In this document: piece by piece, positions 34,344 to 42,909 of the stretch
Position numbering within the stretch: the stretch's first letter is position 1
Layout of the letters: each line of letters starts with the position of its first letter
NCBI RefSeq assembly: GCF_034347405.1
Contig: NZ_CP133778.1
Location: forward strand, 2,790,001-2,854,000
Length of the DNA: 64,000 bases
Direction of reading: 5' to 3'
From: Pseudomonas sp. CCC3.1
GTDB lineage: Bacteria; Pseudomonadota; Gammaproteobacteria; Pseudomonadales; Pseudomonadaceae
Notes under the pieces: generated by a model
The model's database searches: none
What the model was told of the DNA's origin: nothing
The model's input: only the letters and a program-made list of their open reading frames with translations
Translations under genes and position numbers: made by a program

Positions 34344-35633
34344 ATGCCGTCGTCCCGCCCTACCCACGTCCTGATCATTGGCTACGTGTGGCCCGAGCCA
34401 CGCTCCTCGGCGGCGGGCGGCCACATGATGCAAATCATCGAGAGTTTTTTGCAGGAAGGCTGGCAAATCACCTTCAGCAGCCCCGCTGGCATTGGCGAGC
34501 ACAAAGCCGATCTGGCGGCGCAGGGCATCAATGAAGTCACTATCGAGCTGAACAACAGCAGCTTTGATGCCTTTATCAGCGAGCTGGCCCCGGACATCGT
34601 GCTGTTTGACCGCTTCATGATGGAAGAGCAGTTCGGCTGGCGTGTCGAGAAGCAATGCTCGAACGCCCTGCGCGTGCTCGAAACCTCCGACCTGCAAAGC
34701 CTGCGTGACGCCCGCCAGCAACAGCTCAAGGCACACCTCAAGCACAACCCCGAACAGGACGATTTCAGTCACCTGTTCGCGCCGTCACCCGTCGAAACCT
34801 TTGAGCACATGGCCGATGCCGATCTGGCGCAACGAGAAATCGCTGCTATCTATCGCAGCGACCTTAACCTGATGATTTCCGAGTACGAGATTGACCTGCT
34901 GGTCGAGCAGTTCCACGTCCCCAAGGAACTGCTGCACTGGTGCCCGCTGATGGTCGACAGCGCGCCAGTGGAATGTGTGCCGTTTGAACAACGCCAACAC
35001 TTTTTAAGCATCGGCAACTTTCGCCATGCGCCGAACTGGGACGCAGTGTTATGGATGAAAACCCATATCTGGCCACTGATCCGCCAACAGCTTCCCGAGG
35101 CGCAGTTACACATCTATGGCGCCTATACCCCGCCTAAAGCCACGGCGCTGCACAACCCCAAGCAAGGCTTCCACGTGCTCAACTGGGCCGAAGATGCACT
35201 GGCGGTGATGAGCAGCGCGCGCATTTGCCTGGCACCCCTGCGTTTTGGCGCAGGTATTAAAGGCAAGATCGCCGACGCTATGCTTTGCGGAACGCCGAAC
35301 GTGACCACCCCGATCGGCGCTGAAGGCATGCACGGCGACATGCCGTGGGCCGGAGCCATTGAACAGAGCGCCACTACCATTGCTGCGGCCGCTGTCGAGT
35401 TGTATCGAAACCCGCACGCGTGGCACCTTGCGCAACAACAGGGGCAGGCACTGCTCAATGCGCGCTACTTACAGGCCAGCCACGGCCCTGCACTGGTGCA
35501 ACGTATCAAGGACTGCCGCGCCGGACTTGAACAGCACCGCCGCAACAACTTCACCGGCGCCATGCTGCGCCATCATCAGCACAAAAGTACTCAGTACATG
35601 TCGCAGTGGATCGAGGCGAAAAACCGCGCGTAG
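34344..35633 (+). CDS. Glycosyltransferase (GT4/GT1-like, GT-B fold)
   Basis: This 429-residue cytosolic protein has a Rossmann opening VLIIGYVWPEPRSSAAGGH, where the glycine loop binds the sugar nucleotide. Its C-terminal GT-B domain contains FLSIGNFRHAPNWDAV, LHIYGAY, then APLRFGAGIKGKIADAML (the GT4 E/G-type donor motif) and GAEGM. It likely adds a sugar to a cell-surface polysaccharide. AAGGATC precedes the ATG. It is convergent with the OafA-type acyltransferase, and their coding ends overlap by 43 bp. Confidence 0.8.
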   Translation: MPSSRPTHVLIIGYVWPEPRSSAAGGHMMQIIESFLQEGWQITFSSPAGIGEHKADLAAQGINEVTIELNNSSFDAFISELAPDIVLFDRFMMEEQFGWRVEKQCSNALRVLETSDLQSLRDARQQQLKAHLKHNPEQDDFSHLFAPSPVETFEHMADADLAQREIAAIYRSDLNLMISEYEIDLLVEQFHVPKELLHWCPLMVDSAPVECVPFEQRQHFLSIGNFRHAPNWDAVLWMKTHIWPLIRQQLPEAQLHIYGAYTPPKATALHNPKQGFHVLNWAEDALAVMSSARICLAPLRFGAGIKGKIADAMLCGTPNVTTPIGAEGMHGDMPWAGAIEQSATTIAAAAVELYRNPHAWHLAQQQGQALLNARYLQASHGPALVQRIKDCRAGLEQHRRNNFTGAMLRHHQHKSTQYMSQWIEAKNRA

Positions 35634-37618
35634 GGTTTGTTCCATATCCTCAGCAATAACTGGACAAAGGAAGACTCAAGCACACGGTTACCGTGACCAC
35701 TGAGGTGATTTGAGTCAAAAAACAGCGGCTGGCCACGGGTGTCATAAGCCGAACAGACCGAGCCCGGACACAGCAGCGGGAACGGATCCCAGACGATTAG
35801 ACTGGGATATTCGCGCTGCAACTGCTCCAGTTGACGCATTTGCGGGGCACGCAAACGTTCAAGCAGGTCGCGGTTTATCGTCAGGCCCGCCGCGCAAATC
35901 GGGTTCATGTGGTTAAACCAGTCTGAACAACGGTTTGCAGGCGCTTTGAACAGAGGCTTGGGTGCGTCAATCAGAACCGTTACCCCTGCCGCCTGCAGGC
36001 GCGTAATCACCGCTTCGGCTGAGTGTCGGGCGGCGTGGCTAAGGTCCAGGGTCTGCTCAGAAAGGATCTCGCTCAACACCACTTCGGTCCCACGCTCCCA
36101 GCCACGCCCCTCAAGTTCGGGCATTCTCAGCGAGGCAAGAAACACAATGTCACCGGGTTTGGCACGCGTCTCAATGTCCTTGAAATCGACTACCCGGCGT
36201 GCCGCACACTCAATGGGGTCAGCGGCCATCAAACTGACCACGCCGCAGCCGCCCTGTTCGTACTCGATTACCTTGATCCCCAACCTGAGCGACGCAAGGT
36301 TGAGCAGCGTGCGATAGGCCGCCGAGTGTGAGTCGCCAATCACAAACAACTGACGCCCCAACACCCGTGGAGCCTCGATTCTGGCAAACGGTTCTTGGGG
36401 ATCGTGTTTGTAGGCGTACCAGTTATACGTGTCGCGCGTCTGACTGAGCGACAGGCGCTCAGCATTCTGGCTCATCCAATACGCGCCCCAGCCCGCGAAG
36501 CAAATTGAACTGATGCTCAGCGCGACCGTGGCCCACGCCCGGTTCTGCCAAAACGATCTGCCTGCGCGTAATGGCATTTCAATCCAGCGATAGGTGCTGG
36601 CTGCCAACCCCCAAACCACGACCGGGTACAACCACTGGACGATCAGCAGTTCAGTTCCAACGGTCCATCTCAATAACACCAGCACTGGCCAGTGCCACAG
36701 GTACAACGAGTAAGACAAGCGACCGATATACGTCAGCAAAGGCACCTGCAAAATACTTTGAAAGATTGAGCCATAGCCTTCAGCAGGCAACACCACTGCG
36801 GCAATCATCAGCGCCGCCCCGCAGACCGTGATAATCGCCCAAGGAAAAGGAAAAGCATTACCCCCGGCAAGCAAAAAAACTGACACCAGCAACGCAAACC
36901 CGCATGCCAGTAACCCGTCAGCCAGTGCTCTGGAACGCATCAAGCCGCATTGCGCCCCCACAACCTGGAACAGCATGGCCCCGACCGCCAACTCCCAAAA
37001 GCGCCCAGGTAATAAATAGAAGGCTGCCAACTGATCGGTTTTTGTCTCAACGGCGCTGACAGCCAGCGAGGCAATGGCCAATAGCGGCAGCACAGCCCAG
37101 ACCATAGCGATACGCTTTCTGTAACGAAGCCAGATGAAGTAAAGCGCAGGAAAAATCAGATAAAACTGCTCCTCAACCCCCAGCGACCAGGTCTGCACAT
37201 AAGGATTGAGGTGATTCCCGGGCGCAAAGTAAGTGTCCGTGGTCCAGGCTAACGCCACATTGCTGACGCCAAAGAAAGCTGCCAGCCCCGTGCGACTCAT
37301 CTGCTCACTCAGCCAGAACTGCGGCATGAACAGGGCTGATACCAGAAAGCTGACCAGCAGAACCACAAGTAACGCGGGCAAAATACGCAATAAACGCCGA
37401 CGGTAAAAATCCATTAAAAAATCGGCAAAGTCCGCATTACCTCGCAGGCTCAGCGATTGGCTAATCACATAGCCGGAGATCACAAAGAACAGATCGACCC
37501 CGGTGAAGCCCCCAGGGAGAAAATCCAGGAAGTCGACATGGAAAATAATGACAGCGAGAACAGCGATGGCACGTAGGCCATCTATTGCGGGGATGTAGGC
37601 ATGCGAGAACTCACGCAT
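35591..37618 (-). CDS. OafA/YrhL-type acyltransferase with C-terminal SGNH domain
   Basis: This 675-residue protein has an N-terminal acyltransferase-3 domain (about residues 1-345) with around ten transmembrane helices. It opens with YIPAIDGLRAIAVLAVIIFH (His in the usual active motif) and continues with GVDLFFVISGYVIS and GVEEQFYLIFP. A C-terminal periplasmic SGNH domain follows, with VIGDSHSAAYR (Ser nucleophile region) and FFDSNHLSGHGN (Asp-x-x-His). This architecture O-acetylates O-antigen or other surface sugars. I chose the ATG at 37618 because AAGGAAG lies six nt upstream; a GTG at 37648 is the alternative. Its 3' end overlaps the convergent glycosyltransferase by 43 bp. Confidence 0.9.
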   Translation of the reverse strand: MREFSHAYIPAIDGLRAIAVLAVIIFHVDFLDFLPGGFTGVDLFFVISGYVISQSLSLRGNADFADFLMDFYRRRLLRILPALLVVLLVSFLVSALFMPQFWLSEQMSRTGLAAFFGVSNVALAWTTDTYFAPGNHLNPYVQTWSLGVEEQFYLIFPALYFIWLRYRKRIAMVWAVLPLLAIASLAVSAVETKTDQLAAFYLLPGRFWELAVGAMLFQVVGAQCGLMRSRALADGLLACGFALLVSVFLLAGGNAFPFPWAIITVCGAALMIAAVVLPAEGYGSIFQSILQVPLLTYIGRLSYSLYLWHWPVLVLLRWTVGTELLIVQWLYPVVVWGLAASTYRWIEMPLRAGRSFWQNRAWATVALSISSICFAGWGAYWMSQNAERLSLSQTRDTYNWYAYKHDPQEPFARIEAPRVLGRQLFVIGDSHSAAYRTLLNLASLRLGIKVIEYEQGGCGVVSLMAADPIECAARRVVDFKDIETRAKPGDIVFLASLRMPELEGRGWERGTEVVLSEILSEQTLDLSHAARHSAEAVITRLQAAGVTVLIDAPKPLFKAPANRCSDWFNHMNPICAAGLTINRDLLERLRAPQMRQLEQLQREYPSLIVWDPFPLLCPGSVCSAYDTRGQPLFFDSNHLSGHGNRVLESSFVQLLLRIWNKPYARFFASIHCDMY

Positions 37619-37741
37619 TGCACGCTTCCTTTTTGCAGTTAGTTTCACACACAGAAACTAACCCCCCTTTCGGGGCAAGCGCGGTAATCACAATCCCTTT
37701 TACGTGTAGGAAACTGATCTATTCACAGCCCTACAGCTCCT

Positions 37742-38494
37742 TTAATCGACACGCTTACGCAGCAAGTACGTGTCCATGATCCAGCCTTTGCGCTGCCGGG
37801 CAGCCTCGCGGGTGTACTTGATGTGCTCACACACCTGCGACAACTTGCCCGCAATCAGAATTTCATCCGCTGTGCCGATATAAGCGCCCCAGTAAATATC
37901 GACGTCTTCGTGCACAAATTGCTGAAATGCACAGTGCGCGTCGAGCATCACCACCACGTTGTCCAAGTCATCAGCAACAAGGCGTCGCCCCGTGGTGATG
38001 CGAATCGGCTGGCCAATCCCGTTCAACGGTATGCGATGCCGAGCTGCCAGCGCCTGCACGCTGCTGATACCGGGGATCACTTCGTAGTCAAAGTCCGAGC
38101 AGCCATTGGCGCGCACCCGATCCAGAATACGCAAGGTGCTGTCATACAGCCCTGGCTCGCCCCAAAGCAAAAACGCCGCGCATTCACCATCGGCCAGTTC
38201 TTGCTCTATCAGGTGCTTGAATATCTCGGCCCGCTGCTCATGCCAGTCTGCCACGCCCTGCGCATACGAAGGCGTTGCGCTATCACGCTGCGGGTCACTG
38301 GCGTGCACTACGCGGTAATTGGGCTCGGTAATGTAGCGCTCGCAGATTTCCAGACGCAGGCGCACCAGGTCTTCGGTGGTTTGGCCTTTATCCAGCACAA
38401 AAAAAACCGAGGCGCGGTTAAGCGCATTGATCGCCTGCACAGTGATATGTTCAGGGTCGCCCGCGCCGATGCCGATGAGTAACAGTGTTTTCAT
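37742..38494 (-). CDS. cobF: Precorrin-6A synthase (deacetylating)
   Basis: This 250-residue SAM-dependent methyltransferase of the aerobic cobalamin pathway methylates C-1 of precorrin-5 and releases acetate. The tetrapyrrole-methylase fold shows LLLIGIGAGDPEHIT, AAFLLWGEPGLYDSTL, YEVIPGISSVQALAA and the CobF-specific tail GYIGTADEIL-like (GAYIGTADEILIAG). Other cob genes are not in the window. It is divergent from mtlR, with 101 bp between them. Confidence 0.9.
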   Translation of the reverse strand: MKTLLLIGIGAGDPEHITVQAINALNRASVFFVLDKGQTTEDLVRLRLEICERYITEPNYRVVHASDPQRDSATPSYAQGVADWHEQRAEIFKHLIEQELADGECAAFLLWGEPGLYDSTLRILDRVRANGCSDFDYEVIPGISSVQALAARHRIPLNGIGQPIRITTGRRLVADDLDNVVVMLDAHCAFQQFVHEDVDIYWGAYIGTADEILIAGKLSQVCEHIKYTREAARQRKGWIMDTYLLRKRVD

Positions 38495-38595
38495 TGAGCC
38501 GTATCCTTTTGCAGGCAGGAAACTTATCCGTCACTGGTAGGAAGTTTCAAAAGGCAGCATGATCTGCCGCATAACAACACTCAAAGCCTGCGCCC

Positions 38596-39531
38596 ATGAC
38601 TCGACTTGCCAGAGCAACAGACCCGTCTTACGAACTGATGGACGACCATAACGGGTTGTCGATCATCTATCGCCAGCATGGCTTCCCTTGCCCACTGGTG
38701 CGCTGGCATTTTCACAAGGAATACGAGCTGCACCTGATTATGGCCAGCAGTGGCAAGGTGTTTGTCGGCGACTATATCGGCAATTTTTACCCCGAAACAC
38801 TGTTTCTGACCGGGCCTAACCTGCCGCACAACTGGATCAGCCAAGTGGCCGAGCATGAAGTTGTGCCGCTGCGCGACATGCTGGTCAATTTCACCGATGA
38901 ACTGCTAGAAGGCGCCAGTTCGGTGTTTGCCGAGCTTAAAAGCCTGACACCGATGCTAGACCGGGCGCAGTACGGCATCGAATTTCGCTGCAAAACGACT
39001 ATTCGTCAGGCCGTTGACCTGATGCAGGCGATTGCCGACGCCACAGGTATCACCCGCCTGGGGCACTTCTTGATCCTCCTGCAATTGCTGGCCGATTGTG
39101 ACGACTATCAGTTGCTGTCCGGCGTGACCGCAGGGCACCTCGCTGACGAACAGACCATAGATCGCACCAACCGCGCCGTGGACTATATTTTTAGCCTCTA
39201 CGCCCGCGAGCTGACGCTCGAAGAGGTCGCGGCGTACATGGGCATGAAACCCACCTATTTTTCTCGCGTCTTCAAGCAAGCTACCGGGCGCTGTTTCATC
39301 GAGTTTGTGAACCGCCTGCGCATCAGCAAATCCTGCGAATTACTGGCCGACGGCGAGAAAGCCGTTACCGACGTGTGTTTCGAGTCGGGGTTCAACAATA
39401 TTTCCAACTTCAATCGGCGCTTTCAGCAGCTAAAAGGCATGACCCCTTCGCACTATCGACGCCTTGCGGTGCAGCGTTTAACCGAGCAAAACCTGCCGGC
39501 ACAGAGTGAACGTTTGCGCAGTGCAAAATAG
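38596..39531 (+). CDS. mtlR: AraC-family activator of the mannitol operon
   Basis: This 311-residue regulator has an N-terminal cupin-like sensing domain (RWHFHKEYELHLIM, then PETLFLTGPNLPHNW). Two C-terminal AraC helix-turn-helix motifs follow (LTLEEVAAYMGMKPTYFSRVFK and VTDVCFESGFNNISNFNRRF). Gene order and sequence are those of MtlR, which in P. fluorescens activates the downstream operon with mannitol, sorbitol or arabitol. mtlE starts 141 bp downstream, separated by a palindrome. Confidence 0.92.
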   Translation: MTRLARATDPSYELMDDHNGLSIIYRQHGFPCPLVRWHFHKEYELHLIMASSGKVFVGDYIGNFYPETLFLTGPNLPHNWISQVAEHEVVPLRDMLVNFTDELLEGASSVFAELKSLTPMLDRAQYGIEFRCKTTIRQAVDLMQAIADATGITRLGHFLILLQLLADCDDYQLLSGVTAGHLADEQTIDRTNRAVDYIFSLYARELTLEEVAAYMGMKPTYFSRVFKQATGRCFIEFVNRLRISKSCELLADGEKAVTDVCFESGFNNISNFNRRFQQLKGMTPSHYRRLAVQRLTEQNLPAQSERLRSAK

Positions 39532-39594
39532 TATCGGTTCAAGTGTTGCCAAAGCTTTGTCTTGGCGGTGATTGAGGGCTGTAATCAGCCCACG

Positions 39595-39614
39595 TGCTTA
39601 CCCTGGGGTAAGCA
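39595..39614. promoter_or_regulatory. 20-bp palindrome upstream of mtlE
   Basis: TGCTTACCC (39595-39603), TG, and GGGTAAGCA (39606-39614) form a perfect inverted repeat 59 bp before the mtlE start. It may be an operator or a terminator of mtlR. A looser inverted pair, GGGCT/AGCCC, is just upstream (about 39576-39591). Confidence 0.45.
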
Positions 39615-39672
39615 GTCATAAAAACAATAACCGTCCTTCAAAAGCCGTCTGGCCGATGAAGAGGAGTGCTCG

Positions 39673-40983
39673 ATGAATATTCCTGTCAAAGCGTTGTGTG
39701 TCGCGACTTGCATGACCCTCAGCGGCATCAGCCTGGGCGCGCAAACCCTGACCATTGCCACCGTCAACAACAGCGACATGATCCGCATGCAAAAGCTTTC
39801 GAAGACCTTCGAGAGCGAGCACCCCGACATCAAGCTCAACTGGGTGGTCCTGGAAGAAAACGTACTGCGCCAGCGTCTGACCACCGACATTGCGACCCAG
39901 GGCGGCCAGTTCGACGTACTGACCATCGGCATGTACGAAGCTGCGCTCTGGGGCGCCAAGGGCTGGCTTGAGCCCATGACCGACTTGCCAGCCACATACG
40001 CTATCGAAGACGTCTTCCCGTCTGTGCGCGACGGCTTGTCAGTGAAAGGCACGCTCTACGCCCTGCCGTTTTACGCCGAAAGCTCAATGACCTATTACCG
40101 CACCGACCTGTTCAAGGATGCCGGGTTGACCATGCCTGAGCGCCCGACCTGGGAGCAGATCGCAGGCTTTGCCAAACAGCTGAACAAACCTGAAAAGGAG
40201 CAATACGGCATTTGCCTGCGCGGTAAAGCGGGCTGGGGCGAGAACATGGCGTTGATCAGCACTGTCGCCAATGCCTACGGCGCGCGCTGGTTTGATGAAA
40301 AATGGCAGCCAGAATTCACCGGTCCCGAGTGGAAAAACGCGCTGAATTTCTACGTCAACACCCTGAAAGAATCCGGTCCGCCGGGTGCCACCAGTAATGG
40401 TTTCAACGAAAACCTGGCGCTGTTCAACAGCGGTAAATGCGCCATCTGGGTCGATGCCAGCGTGGCCGGTTCGTTTGTCACCGACAAGACGCAGAGCAAA
40501 GTCGCTGAGCATGTCGGCTTCACCTTCGCCCCGCATCAAGTCACCGACAAAGGCAGCGCCTGGCTGTACTCCTGGGCACTGGCCATTCCGACCAGTTCCA
40601 AAGCCAAAGACGCCGCTAAAACCTTCAGCACCTGGGCCACCTCTAAAGAGTACGGCGCGCTGGTGGCTGAAAAAGACGGCATCGCCAACGTGCCACCAGG
40701 CACCCGCAACTCGACCTACACCGACGCCTACCTCCAGGCCGCGCCGTTTGCCAAAGTCACGCTGGAGTCACTCAAAGCTGCCAACCCCAAAGACCCGACC
40801 CTCAAGTCCGTGCCTTACGTGGGCATCCAGTTGGTGACGATTCCGGAGTTTCAGGCAATCGGTACCCAGGTTGGCAAATTCTTCTCGGCGGCGCTGATTG
40901 GCCAGACCACGGTGGATCAAGCCCTCACGGCCGCCCAGCAAACCACCGAGCGCGAAATGAAACGCGCGGGTTATCCCAAGTAA
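39673..40983 (+). CDS. mtlE: Mannitol/sorbitol ABC transporter substrate-binding protein
   Basis: This 436-residue periplasmic protein has a signal peptide (to about SLGAQT). The family-1 solute-binding fold opens TLTIATVNNSDMIRMQKLS and includes MYEAALWGAKGWLEP and WLYSWALAIP. It captures mannitol, sorbitol or arabitol and delivers it to MtlF/MtlG. GAGGAG lies just before the ATG. It is first in the operon and separated from mtlF by a REPIN hairpin, which should stabilise its mRNA and raise its level over the membrane subunits. Confidence 0.93.
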   Translation: MNIPVKALCVATCMTLSGISLGAQTLTIATVNNSDMIRMQKLSKTFESEHPDIKLNWVVLEENVLRQRLTTDIATQGGQFDVLTIGMYEAALWGAKGWLEPMTDLPATYAIEDVFPSVRDGLSVKGTLYALPFYAESSMTYYRTDLFKDAGLTMPERPTWEQIAGFAKQLNKPEKEQYGICLRGKAGWGENMALISTVANAYGARWFDEKWQPEFTGPEWKNALNFYVNTLKESGPPGATSNGFNENLALFNSGKCAIWVDASVAGSFVTDKTQSKVAEHVGFTFAPHQVTDKGSAWLYSWALAIPTSSKAKDAAKTFSTWATSKEYGALVAEKDGIANVPPGTRNSTYTDAYLQAAPFAKVTLESLKAANPKDPTLKSVPYVGIQLVTIPEFQAIGTQVGKFFSAALIGQTTVDQALTAAQQTTEREMKRAGYPK

Positions 40984-40998
40984 AAGTTTCCGAACCCA

Positions 40999-41085
40999 GT
41001 AGTCGCTGCCGAAGGCTGCGATGGGTTGCGTAGCGACCCTTTAGAAGGTCCTGCGGACCTTATCGCAGCCTGCGGCAGCGACTAC
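40999..41085. repeat. REPIN hairpin between mtlE and mtlF
   Basis: The 24-nt arms at 40999-41022 (GTAGTCGCTGCCGAAGGCTG..) and 41062-41085 are reverse complements at 23 of 24 positions. An inner AAGGTCC/GGACCTT hairpin lies at 41045-41061. The whole would fold into a long stem in the operon mRNA. Confidence 0.85.
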
Positions 41086-41119
41086 AGGAAAACTGTCTGC
41101 CCTATTCGGTGTACTCACC

Positions 41120-42046
41120 ATGACGACTTCGACTGTTACGACAGCGATTGACGCCCCGCCCCCGGTGCGTAAATCCCGGCTGTTCAACCCCGGCTGGTTT
41201 CTGGTCACACCCTCAGTGGCGCTGTTGCTGCTGTGGATGATCGTGCCGCTGGCCATGACGCTGTACTTTTCGTTGATCCGCTACAACCTGCTGTACCCCG
41301 GTGAAAACCAGTTTGTGGGGTTGGAAAACTTCACCTACTTCCTCACCGATTCAGGCTTTATGCCTGGCATGACCAACACCTTGCTGCTGGTGGGCAGTGT
41401 GTTGCTGATCAGCGTGGTGCTCGGGGTGCTGATCAGTGCCCTGCTGGAGGCCACTGACTTCCTGGGGCGCGGCATTGTGCGGGTGCTGCTGATTTCGCCG
41501 TTTTTCATCATGCCCACAGTGGGAGCGCTGATCTGGAAAAACCTGATCTTTCACCCGGTGTCCGGCGTGCTGGCTGCCGTCTGGAAGCTGTTCGGCGCCC
41601 AGCCGGTTGACTGGCTGGCGCACTACCCGCTGCTGTCGATCATCATCATTGTGTCGTGGCAATGGCTGCCCTTCGCCATCTTGATTCTGATGACGGCCAT
41701 GCAGTCGCTGGACCAGGAGCAAAAAGAAGCCGCACGTTTGGATGGTGCGGGGCCGATCGCGATTTTCTGGCACCTGACCTTGCCGCACCTGGCGCGGCCG
41801 ATTGCCGTGGTGGTGATGATTGAAACCATCTTCCTGCTGTCGGTGTTCGCCGAAATTTTCACCACCACCAACGGCGGCCCCGGCTACGCGTCGACCAACC
41901 TGGCGTACCTGATCTACAACCAGGCACTGGTGCAATTCGACGTTGGCATGGCCTCGGCCGGTGGGTTGATCGCCGTGGTCATTGCCAATATTGCGGCCAT
42001 CATTTTGGTACGCATGCTCGGCAAAAACCTGACAGACAAGCCGTGA
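41120..42046 (+). CDS. mtlF: Mannitol/sorbitol ABC transporter permease
   Basis: This 308-residue inner-membrane subunit has about six transmembrane helices. It has the CUT1 permease loop EAARLDGAGPIAIFWHLTLP, the EAA motif that docks on MtlK. It is the MalF-like partner of MtlG. It follows mtlE after the REPIN and precedes mtlG by 10 bp. Confidence 0.92.
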   Translation: MTTSTVTTAIDAPPPVRKSRLFNPGWFLVTPSVALLLLWMIVPLAMTLYFSLIRYNLLYPGENQFVGLENFTYFLTDSGFMPGMTNTLLLVGSVLLISVVLGVLISALLEATDFLGRGIVRVLLISPFFIMPTVGALIWKNLIFHPVSGVLAAVWKLFGAQPVDWLAHYPLLSIIIIVSWQWLPFAILILMTAMQSLDQEQKEAARLDGAGPIAIFWHLTLPHLARPIAVVVMIETIFLLSVFAEIFTTTNGGPGYASTNLAYLIYNQALVQFDVGMASAGGLIAVVIANIAAIILVRMLGKNLTDKP

Positions 42047-42056
42047 GGGCCCAGTG

Positions 42057-42887
42057 ATGACACTTCAACAATCTCGCCGCCTGCAAAGCGTGCTGCTCGG
42101 CACGCTGGCCTGGGCCATCGCCATCCTGATTTTCTTCCCGATCTTCTGGATGGTCCTGACCAGCTTCAAGACCGAACTCGACGCGTTTGCCTCGCCGCCA
42201 CAGTTCATCTTTACCCCTACGTTGGAGAACTACCTGCACATTGAACAGCGCAGTGGGTACTTCCACTTTGCCTGGAACTCGGTGCTGATCTCGTTCAGCG
42301 CTACCCTGCTGTGCATGCTGATTGCGATCCCGGCCGCGTACTCGATGGCGTTCTACGAAACCAAGCGCACCAAGGGCACGCTGCTGTGGATGCTCTCCAC
42401 CAAAATGTTGCCGCCGGTGGGCGTGCTGATGCCTATTTACCTGCTGGCCAAGACCTTCGGCCTGCTCGATACCCGCGCCGCGCTGATCATCATCTACACC
42501 CTGATCAACCTGCCGATTGTGGTCTGGATGATTTACACCTACTTCAAGGACATCCCCAAAGACATCCTCGAAGCAGCCCGGCTCGACGGCGCCACCCTGT
42601 GGCAAGAGATGGTTCGCGTGCTGCTGCCCATCAGCAAGGGCGGACTGGCTTCGACCCTGCTGCTGTCACTGATTCTGTGCTGGAACGAGGCGTTCTGGTC
42701 GCTGAACCTGACCTCCTCCAGCGCTGCGCCACTGACGGCCCTGATCGCCTCTTACTCAAGCCCCGAAGGCTTGTTCTGGGCCAAGTTGTCGGCGGTGTCG
42801 ACCCTGGCCTGCGCGCCCATCCTGATTTTTGGATGGATCAGCCAGAAGCAACTGGTGCGCGGTTTGTCTTTCGGCGCAGTTAAATAA
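42057..42887 (+). CDS. mtlG: Mannitol/sorbitol ABC transporter permease
   Basis: This 276-residue MalG-like permease has six transmembrane helices. Its EAA loop is DILEAARLDGATLWQEMVRV and its C-terminus QKQLVRGLSFGAVK is typical of MalG-type subunits. The ATG at 42057 (GAGGG seven nt upstream) is preferred over the GTG at 42054. It pairs with MtlF. Confidence 0.92.
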   Translation: MTLQQSRRLQSVLLGTLAWAIAILIFFPIFWMVLTSFKTELDAFASPPQFIFTPTLENYLHIEQRSGYFHFAWNSVLISFSATLLCMLIAIPAAYSMAFYETKRTKGTLLWMLSTKMLPPVGVLMPIYLLAKTFGLLDTRAALIIIYTLINLPIVVWMIYTYFKDIPKDILEAARLDGATLWQEMVRVLLPISKGGLASTLLLSLILCWNEAFWSLNLTSSSAAPLTALIASYSSPEGLFWAKLSAVSTLACAPILIFGWISQKQLVRGLSFGAVK

Positions 42888-42909
42888 AAATAACGATTGG
42901 AGGCCCATC

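Noticed and set aside
37664..37675. CCCC-TTTC-GGGG hairpin as a cobF terminator
   Set aside because: The stem is only 4 bp and no T-run follows on the minus strand, so it is not convincing.
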